Source: Sandaracinus amylolyticus
GTDB taxonomy: Bacteria > Myxococcota_A > Polyangia > Polyangiales > Sandaracinaceae
Reading direction: 5' to 3'
DNA length: 64,000 nt
Assembly: GCF_000737325.1 (NCBI RefSeq)
Contig: NZ_CP011125.1
Span: 4,836,001 to 4,900,000 of the forward strand
Part shown: positions 38,545 through 46,723 of the stretch, piece after piece
Layout of the letters: each line of letters opens with the position of its first letter
How positions within the stretch are numbered: position 1 is the stretch's first letter
Translations under genes and position numbers: made by a program
Notes under the pieces: generated by a model
Told to the model about the DNA's origin: nothing
The model's input: only the letters and a program-made list of their open reading frames with translations
Databases searched by the model: none

Positions 38545-39588
38545 ATGATCGCGAGCAAGACGATCGCCATCGTCGACGACGAGAGCTTCGACGCGCACCG
38601 CGCGCCTCGCAAGCACGTCGAGTGTCCGGAGCGCCTCGATGCGGCGCGCAGCGGTGTGGCGCGTGCGCTGGGGAGCGCGCCGCGCACGACGATCGCGGCG
38701 CGCGAGGTGCGCGAGGACGAGATCCTCCGTGTGCACTCGCGCGAGCACCTCCGGGCGCTCGAGGGCGCGCTGCGCGGATCGTTCGGCAGCATCGACGCGG
38801 ACACGTACGTCGCGCCCGGGAGTCGGACCGCGGCGTGGCGCGCCGCGGGAGGCGCGGCGGAGCTCGCGCGCGCGCTGGTCGAGGATCGTGCACGGCGCGG
38901 ATTCGCGCTCCTGCGGCCGCCGGGGCATCACGCCGAGCGCGATCGCGCGATGGGGTTCTGCCTGCTCAACAACGTCGCGATCGCGGCGGCGGCGGCGCTC
39001 GACGCCGGCGCGCAGCGCGTCGCGATCGTCGACTGGGACGTGCACCACGGCAATGGCACCCAGGACGCGTTCGAGTCGGATCCGCGCGTGATGTTCGTGA
39101 GCCTGCACCAGTGGCCGCTCTACCCGGGCACCGGCGCGCCGGGCGAGATCGGGCGCGGAGCGGGGGTGGGCACGACCGCGAACCTCGCGATGCCGCCGGG
39201 CTCCGGGCCCGAGGAGTACGGCCAGGCCTTCCGGCGCGTCGTGCTGCCGCTCGTGTCCGGGTTCGCGCCGGATCTCGTGCTGGTGTCCGCCGGGTACGAC
39301 GCGCACGCATCGGATCCGCTCGCGTCGATGCGGCTCGATGCCGCGAGCTACGGCGCGATGGCGACCGCGCTCGTCGACGTCGCGGAGCAGCTCGGGCACG
39401 GGCGCGTCGGGTTCGTGCTCGAGGGCGGCTACGACCTCGACGCGCTCGAGAGCTCGGTGGAAGCGACGGTGCGCGCGGCGCTGGGCGCGCGCGTGGCGCT
39501 GCCGGAGGGCCGCACGTCGGGCACGTCACAGGCCGCGCTCGATCACACGATCCGCGCGCTCGCGCCGCACCGACCCGAGCTGCGGTGA
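38545..39588 (+). CDS. Histone deacetylase family protein (class II-like)
   Basis: The 347-residue protein has the complete arginase-fold deacetylase site: RPPGHHAE with the His-His pair (128-129), GFCLLNNVAIAA, zinc ligands in VDWDVHHGNGTQ (D163, D165, H167 region) and SAGYDAHASDPL (D252), and EGGYDLDAL near the end. Bacterial members remove acyl groups from lysines, polyamines or small molecules such as acetoin-related compounds; the substrate cannot be told here. ATG 38545 fits the family start; the open frame runs 19 codons further up into unrelated residues. It runs divergently from the HAMP sensor and ends six bases from the convergent TPR/PEGA gene. Confidence 0.95.
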   Translation: MIASKTIAIVDDESFDAHRAPRKHVECPERLDAARSGVARALGSAPRTTIAAREVREDEILRVHSREHLRALEGALRGSFGSIDADTYVAPGSRTAAWRAAGGAAELARALVEDRARRGFALLRPPGHHAERDRAMGFCLLNNVAIAAAAALDAGAQRVAIVDWDVHHGNGTQDAFESDPRVMFVSLHQWPLYPGTGAPGEIGRGAGVGTTANLAMPPGSGPEEYGQAFRRVVLPLVSGFAPDLVLVSAGYDAHASDPLASMRLDAASYGAMATALVDVAEQLGHGRVGFVLEGGYDLDALESSVEATVRAALGARVALPEGRTSGTSQAALDHTIRALAPHRPELR

Positions 39589-39593
39589 CGTCG

Positions 39594-40481
39594 TCACTCC
39601 GTCGGCGGCGGGATCACCTCGGTCCCGACCGCGCGGCCCTCGAGGAACCACAAGATCGCGCCGAGCGCGCCGAACCCGATCGCCGCACCGAGCGCGGCGT
39701 CCGACCACGCGCTCCACTCGCGCGCGTTGTCGAGATCGGTGCCCTGCCGCGATCCCGCCTCGACACCGAGCCCGATCGCGACGCCGAGCGACGCCGCGGA
39801 CAGGCCCCACGCGATCCACGTGAAGATGCGCTCGCCCTCGATCGCGCGGTAGCGCGTCTCGGGCTCCAGATCGACGTACGCGGCCGTGCGCAGCCCCGGC
39901 TCGATCGCGACCTCCGAGCGGAACGGCAGGTAGCCCTCGCGCGTGACGAGCAGCGGATGACGGCCGGGATCGAGCGGGAGCTCGTCGCCGATCGGGCTCT
40001 GGCCGACGTCGCGCTCTCCGACGCGCACCGACGCGCCCTCGACGTCCACGCGGACCGTGAGCGTGCCCGTCGTCGGCCTCGTCAGACGCGCGGCGCGCGC
40101 GGCCTCAGCGCGCTCCTCGAGCTCGCGGATGTGCCCCTCGACCTGCGCACGATCGGGCGGATCCACGCGATCACGCAGATATCGCCGGTAGTGCTCGATC
40201 GCCTGGTCCCACTCGCCGAGCTCTTCGTGGGCGCGCGCGACGTTGAACCAGAGGTCCGCGCTGGGGACGAGCTGCGCTGCGACCTGGAACTCGTGGATCG
40301 CGTCGCGATACCGGCGCGCCTCGAAGTGCGCCACGCCCGCCTCGAACGCGGCGCGCGCACGGCGCGCGACGTCGGCGTCCTGCTCGGCGACCGTCGCGTC
40401 GTGAGGTGGCTGCGGTGTCTCCTGCGCCGAGAGCGCGCTCGGGAGCGCGAGGATCACGAGGGCGACGAGCGCGGCACGCAC
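39594..40481 (-). CDS. Secreted TPR and PEGA-domain protein with C-terminal membrane spans
   Basis: The 295-residue protein has a signal peptide (ALVALVILALPSALSA), two or three TPR units (about 40-120; FEARRYRDAIHEFQVAAQLV, LWFNVARAHEELGEWDQAIE), a PEGA domain (about 135-205; GTLTVRVDVEGASVRVGERD, PGRHPLLVTREGYLPF), and two hydrophobic segments near the C-terminus (FTWIAWGLSAASLGVAIGLG, AALGAAIGFGALGAILWFL). PEGA domains are associated with cell-surface layers. This TPR-PEGA-2TM plan recurs many times in myxobacterial genomes. The function is unknown. The start is GTG 40481. Confidence 0.9.
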   Translation of the reverse strand: MRAALVALVILALPSALSAQETPQPPHDATVAEQDADVARRARAAFEAGVAHFEARRYRDAIHEFQVAAQLVPSADLWFNVARAHEELGEWDQAIEHYRRYLRDRVDPPDRAQVEGHIRELEERAEAARAARLTRPTTGTLTVRVDVEGASVRVGERDVGQSPIGDELPLDPGRHPLLVTREGYLPFRSEVAIEPGLRTAAYVDLEPETRYRAIEGERIFTWIAWGLSAASLGVAIGLGVEAGSRQGTDLDNAREWSAWSDAALGAAIGFGALGAILWFLEGRAVGTEVIPPPTE

Positions 40482-40557
40482 CGCGCGACGATATCACGAG
40501 GCCCGCACGAACTTGGCGTGGGTGGCGCGAGGAAGGAACAATGAGCGCGAGGTGTCG

Positions 40558-41019
40558 ATGCGCTCGCTCCGCTCGCTCGCTCCGGGGGTCGCGCTCGCGA
40601 GCACGATCGTGCTCGTCGCGTCGCTCGCGGTCGCCCAGGCCGTCGATCCGTTCGCGCTCCTTCGCGAGACGGGCGGCGCGCCGGTGCCCGTCCCGCCGCG
40701 CGCGCTCGCGGTGATCCCCGAGCGGCACACCGGCCGCGCGATCCGTCTGGTCGACGAGCTGGAGCGCATCGAGCCGCAGTTCGACGATCTCGCGGTGGGC
40801 GCGGGGCTGAGCAGCCGCGTCGCCATCCAGCTGCGCACGCGCGAGGCGAACGTGCCCATCTTCGTCGCGAAGAGCGACGCATCGATCGCGACGGTGCTCG
40901 CGCTGCGGCTGGGCGCGCCGGTCGAGGTCACGGGCGTGATCGTCGAGCGCGGCGGACGCTACCTGATGCTCGCGTCGGACGTGCGCAGCGCCGCCACCGG
41001 GAGCGCCCGCGGGCGCTGA
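40558..41019 (+). CDS. Secreted protein of unknown function, 153 residues
   Basis: ATG 40558 begins a signal peptide (APGVALASTIVLVASLAVAQA). The mature part of about 125 residues ends in a beta-rich stretch (NVPIFVAKSDASIATVLALR, GAPVEVTGVIVERGGRYLML) that has the look of a small OB-like domain. An in-frame ATG at 40513 was rejected because it would put 15 charged residues before the signal. It is followed seven bases later by the ATP-grasp-like gene, so both are probably one operon. No recognised family. Confidence 0.72.
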   Translation: MRSLRSLAPGVALASTIVLVASLAVAQAVDPFALLRETGGAPVPVPPRALAVIPERHTGRAIRLVDELERIEPQFDDLAVGAGLSSRVAIQLRTREANVPIFVAKSDASIATVLALRLGAPVEVTGVIVERGGRYLMLASDVRSAATGSARGR

Positions 41020-41026
41020 TCGAGCC

Positions 41027-42397
41027 GTGGCCGAGCGACGCGCGTCCGCCTCTCCTCCGCCGCCGATCGCGGTCGTCTGCGACGACGCCGATCTCGCGGT
41101 GGAGCTCGCGCGCCTCGGCGCGGAGATCGATCTCGCGATCGCGCCCTCCGTCTCGCGCGCGCCGGTCGAGGAGGCCGCCACGATCCTCGGCGAAGGTCGC
41201 GCGTGCGGCGTCGCGCTGTCCCGTGCGCCCGAGCCGATCGAGCTCGTCACGCTCGCGCGCGCGTGCTTCGCGTCGGGCTCGAGCTGCGCGATCGTGGGGC
41301 TCGGCGAGCGCGCCGAGGTCGAGGATCGCACGGCGATCGCGGCGGATCTCGGGCTCGTCGCCGTGGACGAGGTGCGCCCGATGGTCGCGGCGCTCGCTCT
41401 GATGCGCGCGGGCGCGACGCAGCCGTGGTCGTCTTCGGCGCGCGGTCTGCCGGCGCTCGATCGCGCGCGGGTGCAGCTGCGCGGCGGCGGCTCGACGGGG
41501 GGTCGTCTCGCGCGGCTCGACGACGGACGCATCGGCTGGGGGCGTGCCGCGCAGGGCGAGCTCGTCGCGCTCGGTGAGCCGCGCGACGTGCGCGAGGCGC
41601 TCCGTGCGATGCGCGACGCCGCGGGCGCGACGCCGCCCGGACGCGCGGTGATGGAAGGCGTCGACGAGCGCGCCGCGACCGACGTGCTCTTCGGTCCGCC
41701 GCGCGCTCTCTCGGATCCCGCGAGCAAGGCCGCGCTGCAACCGTACGGCTTGCCGCTGCCGGTCGAAGAGCTCTGCTCGAGCCCGTCGCGCGCCGCCGCC
41801 GAGGCCGCGCGCATCGGCTTCCCGGTGCGCATCGCCCTCGCCTCGCCCGACCTGCGCATCTGGGATCATCCCGATCTCGCGGTCGACGGCGTCGACAACG
41901 CCGCGCGCGTCCGGGACGTGTTCCGCCAGATCATGAGCATGGCGAGCGAGCGCAGCCCCGACGCGCGCCTGCTCGGCGTGACCGTCACCGCGACCACCAC
42001 GCCGATCGCGCTGCTCGGTGTGCGCGCGATGCCGCTCGAGGGCGGCTGGGTGCTCGCCGAGATCGGCTTCGCCGATCCGCACGGGCTCGCGTCCGGCGAC
42101 CGCACGCGCACCGTGCTGCCTGCGAGCGCGGAGCGGCTCGAGCGCACCCTCGCACGCCTCCGCGGCAGCGATCTCGTGCTCGCGGGAACGCCCGCGCGTC
42201 GACGCACCGTGCTCGAGGCGATCGACGACGCGATGCTGCGCCTCACGGCGTTCGTCGATCGGCGCCGCGACGAGATCGTCTCGGTCGAGATCCGACCGCT
42301 CGCGATCCTGGTCGGCGGCGGCGTCGAAGTGCGCGAGGCGTGTGTGACCGTCGGCGAGGCGTTCGTGCGCCGCCTCGACGCGCCCGCGCGAGGCTGA
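41027..42397 (+). CDS. Degenerate ATP-grasp / acyl-CoA synthetase (NDP-forming)-like protein
   Basis: The 456-residue product starts at GTG 41027. The N-terminal half contains Rossmann-like segments (PIAVVCDDADLAVELARLGA, CAIVGLGERAEVEDRTAIAA). The C-terminal half (about 228-430) follows the ATP-grasp_5 domain of ADP-forming acyl-CoA synthetases: SDPASKAALQPYGLPLP, EAARIGFPVRIALASPDLR, LLGVTVTATTTPIALLGVR, VEIRPLAILVGG. Key positions differ: the nucleotide-binding Lys of the usual VVLK is absent in VRIAL (267-271), the HKSD segment is replaced by IWDHPDL, and the metal-binding Asn of EINPL is Arg (EIRPL, 421-425). It is therefore probably not an active ligase. It shares a transcript with the upstream secreted protein. 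Confidence 0.72.
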   Translation: MAERRASASPPPPIAVVCDDADLAVELARLGAEIDLAIAPSVSRAPVEEAATILGEGRACGVALSRAPEPIELVTLARACFASGSSCAIVGLGERAEVEDRTAIAADLGLVAVDEVRPMVAALALMRAGATQPWSSSARGLPALDRARVQLRGGGSTGGRLARLDDGRIGWGRAAQGELVALGEPRDVREALRAMRDAAGATPPGRAVMEGVDERAATDVLFGPPRALSDPASKAALQPYGLPLPVEELCSSPSRAAAEAARIGFPVRIALASPDLRIWDHPDLAVDGVDNAARVRDVFRQIMSMASERSPDARLLGVTVTATTTPIALLGVRAMPLEGGWVLAEIGFADPHGLASGDRTRTVLPASAERLERTLARLRGSDLVLAGTPARRRTVLEAIDDAMLRLTAFVDRRRDEIVSVEIRPLAILVGGGVEVREACVTVGEAFVRRLDAPARG

Positions 42398-42421
42398 GCC
42401 TCTCGTTCGCGAGCCGGAATG

Positions 42422-42462
42422 CGACGGGGGCTGCACCCGCGCACGGCGGGCGGCCCCCGTCG
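42422..42462. terminator. Bidirectional hairpin between convergent genes
   Basis: A perfect 10-bp stem (42422-42431 with 42453-42462) with a partly self-complementary 21-base interior lies between the ATP-grasp-like gene and the small membrane protein, in position to stop both. Confidence 0.65.
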
Positions 42463-42468
42463 TTCACG

Positions 42469-42627
42469 TCACTGCTGGATCCCGCGCGTCTGCTGGATCT
42501 CGTCGCCGACCTGACTGCCGTACGGCGGCAGGCCGATCGCCCACGCGGCGAGGAAGTACACGATCAGGAGACCACCGACGACGATCGCGCCCTTCACGAC
42601 GGGGCTCGCATCCTGCCAGAAACCCAT
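42469..42627 (-). CDS. Small single-span membrane protein, 52 residues
   Basis: ATG 42627 has an excellent ribosome site (GGAGGTGATCTC) just upstream. The product begins MGFWQDASPVVKG, followed by one membrane span (AIVVGGLLIVYFLAAWAIG) and a polar tail ending QQTRGIQQ. It has its own promoter candidate and terminator, so a real short gene is likely. A longer in-frame version up to 43080 was rejected because it would overlap the ligase on the other strand and lacks protein-like sequence. The function is unknown; single-span proteins of this size often regulate or stabilise a larger membrane complex. Confidence 0.75.
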   Translation of the reverse strand: MGFWQDASPVVKGAIVVGGLLIVYFLAAWAIGLPPYGSQVGDEIQQTRGIQQ

Positions 42628-42678
42628 GAGATCACCTCCACACGGCCAACGGCCGACGAGCGGCGTTCGCGTGCCATC

Positions 42679-42708
42679 ATCGTAGGGAAGAGGCGCTTGG
42701 ATGGTCAA
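42679..42708 (-). promoter_or_regulatory. Candidate sigma-70 promoter for the small membrane protein
   Basis: On the minus strand TTGACC (42708-42703) and TACGAT (42684-42679) are 18 bases apart, about 50 bases before ATG 42627. The -35 overlaps the annotated ATG of the divergent ligase gene, which hints that the ligase may start later (GTG 42746). Confidence 0.55.
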
Positions 42709-44413
42709 CAGAATAAATTCTAGCGGCCGCGAAGGAATCCGTTCCGTGCGTAATCTGGTGAGCGCCACGGTCCGTCGCGTGAGGGCACCGGTCGACCTGG
42801 CTCGCGTCGCGACGAGGCTCGGCGTTCGCAGCGGGATCGCGTTCGACGTCTCGCCGCGCGGCGTGATCGCGCTCGCGCGCGCGCGGCTCTCGGGCTCGCT
42901 CGGCCTCGCGACGATCTTCCGGGTGCACGCCGCGAACACGCCCGACGCGATCGCGATCGTGTGCGAAGGACGGCGGCTGACGTACCGCGCGCTCGACGAG
43001 CGCATCGATCGGCTCGCGTCGCGCCTCCGCCACGAGCACGGGATCGGTCGCGGCGACGCGGCGATCCTGCTGATGCACAACCGCGCCGAGTTCGTGGAGG
43101 TGCAGGCGGCGATGACGCGCCTCGGCGGCGCTGCGGTCTCCGCGAGCTATCGCTCGACGCCCGAGGAGCTCGAGTTCCTCGCGTCGCACTCGGGCGCGCG
43201 CGCGATCTTCGTCGAGGCCGAGCTCGCTGCCCCCATCGTCGCCTCCCGCGCGAAGCTCACGGGCGTGCCCGACGCGAACCTGATCGCGGTGGGCGGCACG
43301 CACCCCGGCACGACGAGCTACGACGCGCTGGTCGCGCCCGGTCGCGTGCGCCCGATCGACGAGGCGAGCGGCGACGACGCCGCAGTCGTCGTCTACACGA
43401 GCGGCACGACGGGCAAGCCGAAGGGCGCCGTGCGTCGCTTCCCGAAGGACGCGCACCTCGCGTTCCTCCAGTCGATCGACGAGCTCGACATCCGCCACGA
43501 CGATCGACACCTCGCGGTGTGCCCGCTCTATCACACGACCGCGTTCGGCTTCGCGTCGTTCACGTTCGTGCTCGGCGGGACCGTCGTGATCGAGCCGCGC
43601 TTCGACGCGCAGCGCGCGCTCGCGAAGATCGAGGAGCACGCGATCACCACGACCGCGATGGTCCCGACGATGCTTCACCGCATCCTCGAGCTGCCCGCCG
43701 CCGCGCGTCGCGAGCACGACACACGCAGCCTGCGCGCGGTGTTCTCGGCCGGCGCGCCGCTCTCGGGCGCGGTCGCGCGCGACTTCATGCAGGAGTTCGG
43801 GCACGTCCTCTACAACATCTACGGCGCGACCGAGACCGGGCTGAACACGATCGCGACGCCCGACGAGCTGCTGCGCGCGCCGGGGACGATCGGTCACGTC
43901 GTGCCCGGCAACGAGATCCGGATCCTCGACGAGCGCGGGCGCGACGTGCCGCGCGGCGCGACCGGCGAGCTCTTCGTGCGCAACACGATGCTCGTCGACT
44001 ACCACCGCGACGACGCGGCCACGCGCGCGTCGATGCGCGACGGGTTCTTCAGCGTCGGCGACCTCGCGCACGTCGACGAGCACGGCCTCGTGCACCTCGA
44101 CGGACGCAAGCGCGACATGATCATCTCGGGGGGCGTGAACGTGTATCCCGCCGAGGTGGAGGAGGTGCTCGCGCGTCATCCCGCGGTGCGCGAGGCGGCG
44201 GTCGTGGGCGTGCCCGATCGCGAGTGGGGCGAGCGCGTGCGCGCCTTCGTCGCGCTGCGCGAAGGTGCCTACGCCGACGTGCCCTCGCTGATCGCGTGGT
44301 GCCGCGATCGGCTCTCCGGGCCGAAGGTGCCGCGCGACGTGCGCGTGATGCAGGAGCTGCCGAAGAACCCCACCGGCAAGGTGCTCAAGCGCGAGCTGCG
44401 CGAGATGGCCTGA
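42701..44413 (+). CDS. AMP-forming acyl-CoA ligase (long-chain fatty acid-CoA ligase type)
   Basis: The product has up to 570 residues. It is an ANL-superfamily adenylate-forming enzyme that activates a carboxylic acid with ATP and joins it to CoA. Motifs are complete: VVYTSGTTGKPKGAVRRFPK (P-loop), PLYHTTAFGFAS, YNIYGATETGLNT (A5), the GD and R of FFSVGDLAHVD...LDGRKRDMI, and the catalytic Lys in NPTGKVLKREL at the C-terminus. An extra N-terminal region of about 75 residues precedes the core. ATG 42701 has AGAGG upstream; GTG 42746 with GAAGGA upstream is an alternative that would clear the divergent promoter. Chain-length preference is not visible. It ends three bases from the convergent ATPase-like gene. 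Confidence 0.92.
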   Translation: MVNRINSSGREGIRSVRNLVSATVRRVRAPVDLARVATRLGVRSGIAFDVSPRGVIALARARLSGSLGLATIFRVHAANTPDAIAIVCEGRRLTYRALDERIDRLASRLRHEHGIGRGDAAILLMHNRAEFVEVQAAMTRLGGAAVSASYRSTPEELEFLASHSGARAIFVEAELAAPIVASRAKLTGVPDANLIAVGGTHPGTTSYDALVAPGRVRPIDEASGDDAAVVVYTSGTTGKPKGAVRRFPKDAHLAFLQSIDELDIRHDDRHLAVCPLYHTTAFGFASFTFVLGGTVVIEPRFDAQRALAKIEEHAITTTAMVPTMLHRILELPAAARREHDTRSLRAVFSAGAPLSGAVARDFMQEFGHVLYNIYGATETGLNTIATPDELLRAPGTIGHVVPGNEIRILDERGRDVPRGATGELFVRNTMLVDYHRDDAATRASMRDGFFSVGDLAHVDEHGLVHLDGRKRDMIISGGVNVYPAEVEEVLARHPAVREAAVVGVPDREWGERVRAFVALREGAYADVPSLIAWCRDRLSGPKVPRDVRVMQELPKNPTGKVLKRELREMA

Positions 44414-44416
44414 CGC

Positions 44417-46666
44417 TCACCCGCGCGCGGGCAGGCGCAGCTCGATGCGGCGCAGCAGACGCGCGGCGGCGGGCAGCGCGAGCACGTCCACCGCGATCGC
44501 GCCGAGCGCGACGACGCCCGGCGCCGCGAGCCCGTTCGCCGCGAGCACCGCGAGCGCCAGGCCCGCCGTCGCCGCCACCGCCACCGCGCGGTTCGCCTCG
44601 CGACGCGCGGCGTTCGCCAGCCACAGCGCGGCCGCCGCGTCGCGCACGTCGTCGCCGGTCAGCGCGATCGCGCGCTCGCCCTCGGGCGACCCCGCGGCCG
44701 CGAGCACGACCGGCACGTCGGCCGCGGCGAGCACCACGTCGTCGGGCCCGGCGCGACCGATCACCGCGACCGTCCCGCCGCCCGCCTCGCGCAGCCGGCG
44801 CACCTCGGCACCGCGCTCCTCGGGCGTGAGCTCGGCCTTCACGTGATCGACGTCGAGCGGGCGCGCGAGGCTCTCCACCGTGCTGCGGTGATCGCCCGAC
44901 ACGAGGAGCACCTCGGCGTCGAGGTCGATCAGCCGCTGCACCGCGGCGCGCGCGCCCGGACGATCCTCGTCGCGCAGCATCACCAGCGCGCGCAGCTTGC
45001 GATCGACGCCGACGAACACGACGCTGAGGCCCCGCTTCTCCGCGCGCTCCGCGTCCACGTCGCCCACCGCGACGCTGATGCCCTCGTCGAGCAGGAGCTG
45101 GCGGCTGCCCACGACGATCGCCTCGCTCGCCGCGCCGACCGCGGTGATGCCGCGCCCGGGCACCTGCGTGACGCGACGCACCGCGCCCTTGGCCACGCGA
45201 CGGCGCTCGACGTGCCGGAGGATCGCGCGCGCGATCGGGTTGCCCTCGAGCGACGCCTCGGCGGCCGCCGCGAGGCCGAGCGCCTCGTCGACGGAGCCCT
45301 CGCCGATCGGATGCACCTCGACGACCTCGGGCTCGCCCTCGGTGATCGTGCCGTGCGTGCAGAGCGCGACGACGCGCACCCGTCCCGCGCGATCGAGCGA
45401 GCGCGCGCTCTGGAACACGATCCCGCGCTCGGCCGCGGTCGCGCCCGCCGCCACGAAGGGCGCCTCGGCCGCGCGTCGCAGCGAGAGCAGCGGCACCGCG
45501 ACCAGCACGCCCGCCGCCGCCGACAGCCGCATCGCGAGGCCGCCGCCCGAGTCACCCAGCCAGAGGCCGAGCACGCCGAACGCCAGCACCGCGAGCCCGC
45601 CCCACTGGATGCCGCGCGTCGTGATCCGCGTGACCCGCGCCGCGTCGTCCGCGGTGCCGTCGCCGAAGCGCGCCGGTCGCAGCAGCGCGCGGTGCTCGCC
45701 GACCCGCGTCGCGAGCACGCGGATCGCGCCGTCGATGACGCGCGCGCCCGCGATCACCGGATCGCCCGCGCGACGTCGCACCGGAGAGCGCGCGGCGGGG
45801 TGCGCGAGCACGTAGCCCTCCCCCGCGCGCACCACGCCGTCGACCGGCACGACGCCACCGTCGCTGACGATGACCTCCTCGCCGGCGCGCACGCGGTCGG
45901 CCTCGAGCACGCGCGAGCCGACCTGCAGCGGACGCGTGGCGTCGTCGACGGGCCCTTGCGCGCGCGCGGGGATGCGGCGGCGCAGCGCATCGAGGAGCCG
46001 CTCCAGCGGGCGCGCCGCGCTGGCGTCGAGCCACGCCCGCAGGATCGCCGCGGCGGCGGCCAGCGCTGCGCCGGCGAGCGCGAGCCGCGCGTCGTGTCCG
46101 CCTTCGAACGAGAGGAGCGCGGCGACGCACGCGAGCGACGCTCCGCTCGGCGCGGTCGCCCACGCGAGCCAGCCCGCGTCGCGCCGCAGCGGCAGCGGCC
46201 CGAGCACCGCGAGCGCCGCCGCGGCCCCGGTGAGCACCGCGCTGATCCCGACGAGCGTCCAGCTGGTCGCGAACGCGGCCGCGACGAGCGCCATGCCCGC
46301 CACCGCGAGCGGCAGCACCGGCAGCGGCACCGGCGGCTCGGGGGCCTCGGGCTGCGGCGCGGTCCACTCGGACGAGGAGCTCGACGCGCTCGGCGGTCGC
46401 TGCGAGCGGCGCTTGCGCACCGCGCGGAGCATCGGATCGCTGCTCGACGCCGACGCGCTGGCCGACGCCCGCGGGGGCTCGCTCCGCTCCCGATGGCGCT
46501 CGCCGCGCAGGAAGCGGTCGCGGCACTCGGGGCTGCAGAGGAAGCGCAGCCCGTCCTCGAGCGCGATCACCGCACGCGCGCGCAGCGGCTCGACGCTCGT
46601 GCCGCACACGGGGCAGGGGCGCGACGGGAGCTGCGCGCGCGACGGGGGGATCGAGGAAGCGTCCAC
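44417..46666 (-). CDS. Catalytically degenerate P1B-type ATPase homologue with zinc-ribbon N-terminus
   Basis: The 749-residue frame is intact and aligns by eye with heavy-metal P-type ATPases: an N-terminal CPVCG...CSPEC ribbon (18-48), a low-complexity linker, membrane spans, actuator-like region (250-315), paired spans, P/N domain (430-660) and two final spans. Nearly all hallmark residues are gone. The phosphorylated Asp of DKTGT is Cys (CTHGTITEG, C436). The CPC membrane site is VPLLSL (391-396). TGES is AARS. The His of the HP motif is Asn (EGNPIARAIL). GDGxND is GRAGPD (637-642). SGD (590-592) and flanking fold residues persist. It probably acts as a metal-binding or regulatory membrane protein. 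The start is GTG 46666. Confidence 0.88.
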   Translation of the reverse strand: MDASSIPPSRAQLPSRPCPVCGTSVEPLRARAVIALEDGLRFLCSPECRDRFLRGERHRERSEPPRASASASASSSDPMLRAVRKRRSQRPPSASSSSSEWTAPQPEAPEPPVPLPVLPLAVAGMALVAAAFATSWTLVGISAVLTGAAAALAVLGPLPLRRDAGWLAWATAPSGASLACVAALLSFEGGHDARLALAGAALAAAAAILRAWLDASAARPLERLLDALRRRIPARAQGPVDDATRPLQVGSRVLEADRVRAGEEVIVSDGGVVPVDGVVRAGEGYVLAHPAARSPVRRRAGDPVIAGARVIDGAIRVLATRVGEHRALLRPARFGDGTADDAARVTRITTRGIQWGGLAVLAFGVLGLWLGDSGGGLAMRLSAAAGVLVAVPLLSLRRAAEAPFVAAGATAAERGIVFQSARSLDRAGRVRVVALCTHGTITEGEPEVVEVHPIGEGSVDEALGLAAAAEASLEGNPIARAILRHVERRRVAKGAVRRVTQVPGRGITAVGAASEAIVVGSRQLLLDEGISVAVGDVDAERAEKRGLSVVFVGVDRKLRALVMLRDEDRPGARAAVQRLIDLDAEVLLVSGDHRSTVESLARPLDVDHVKAELTPEERGAEVRRLREAGGGTVAVIGRAGPDDVVLAAADVPVVLAAAGSPEGERAIALTGDDVRDAAAALWLANAARREANRAVAVAATAGLALAVLAANGLAAPGVVALGAIAVDVLALPAAARLLRRIELRLPARG

Positions 46667-46677
46667 CGGAGCCGTGG

Positions 46678-46706
46678 GGCGTACGCGGGGAGCGCGGGCG
46701 CGTCAA
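46678..46706 (-). promoter_or_regulatory. Candidate sigma-70 promoter for the pseudo-ATPase gene
   Basis: On the minus strand TTGACG (46706-46701) and TACGCC (46683-46678) are 17 bases apart, only 12 bases upstream of GTG 46666. The -10 is weak. Confidence 0.35.
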
Positions 46707-46723
46707 ACGCGGGGCGAGCGCGA

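Noticed and set aside
44417-46666. Frameshifted or decaying pseudogene for the P-type ATPase
   Set aside because: The frame is full length with normal third-position bias and ends three bases from its neighbour; the changes are residue substitutions and not breaks.
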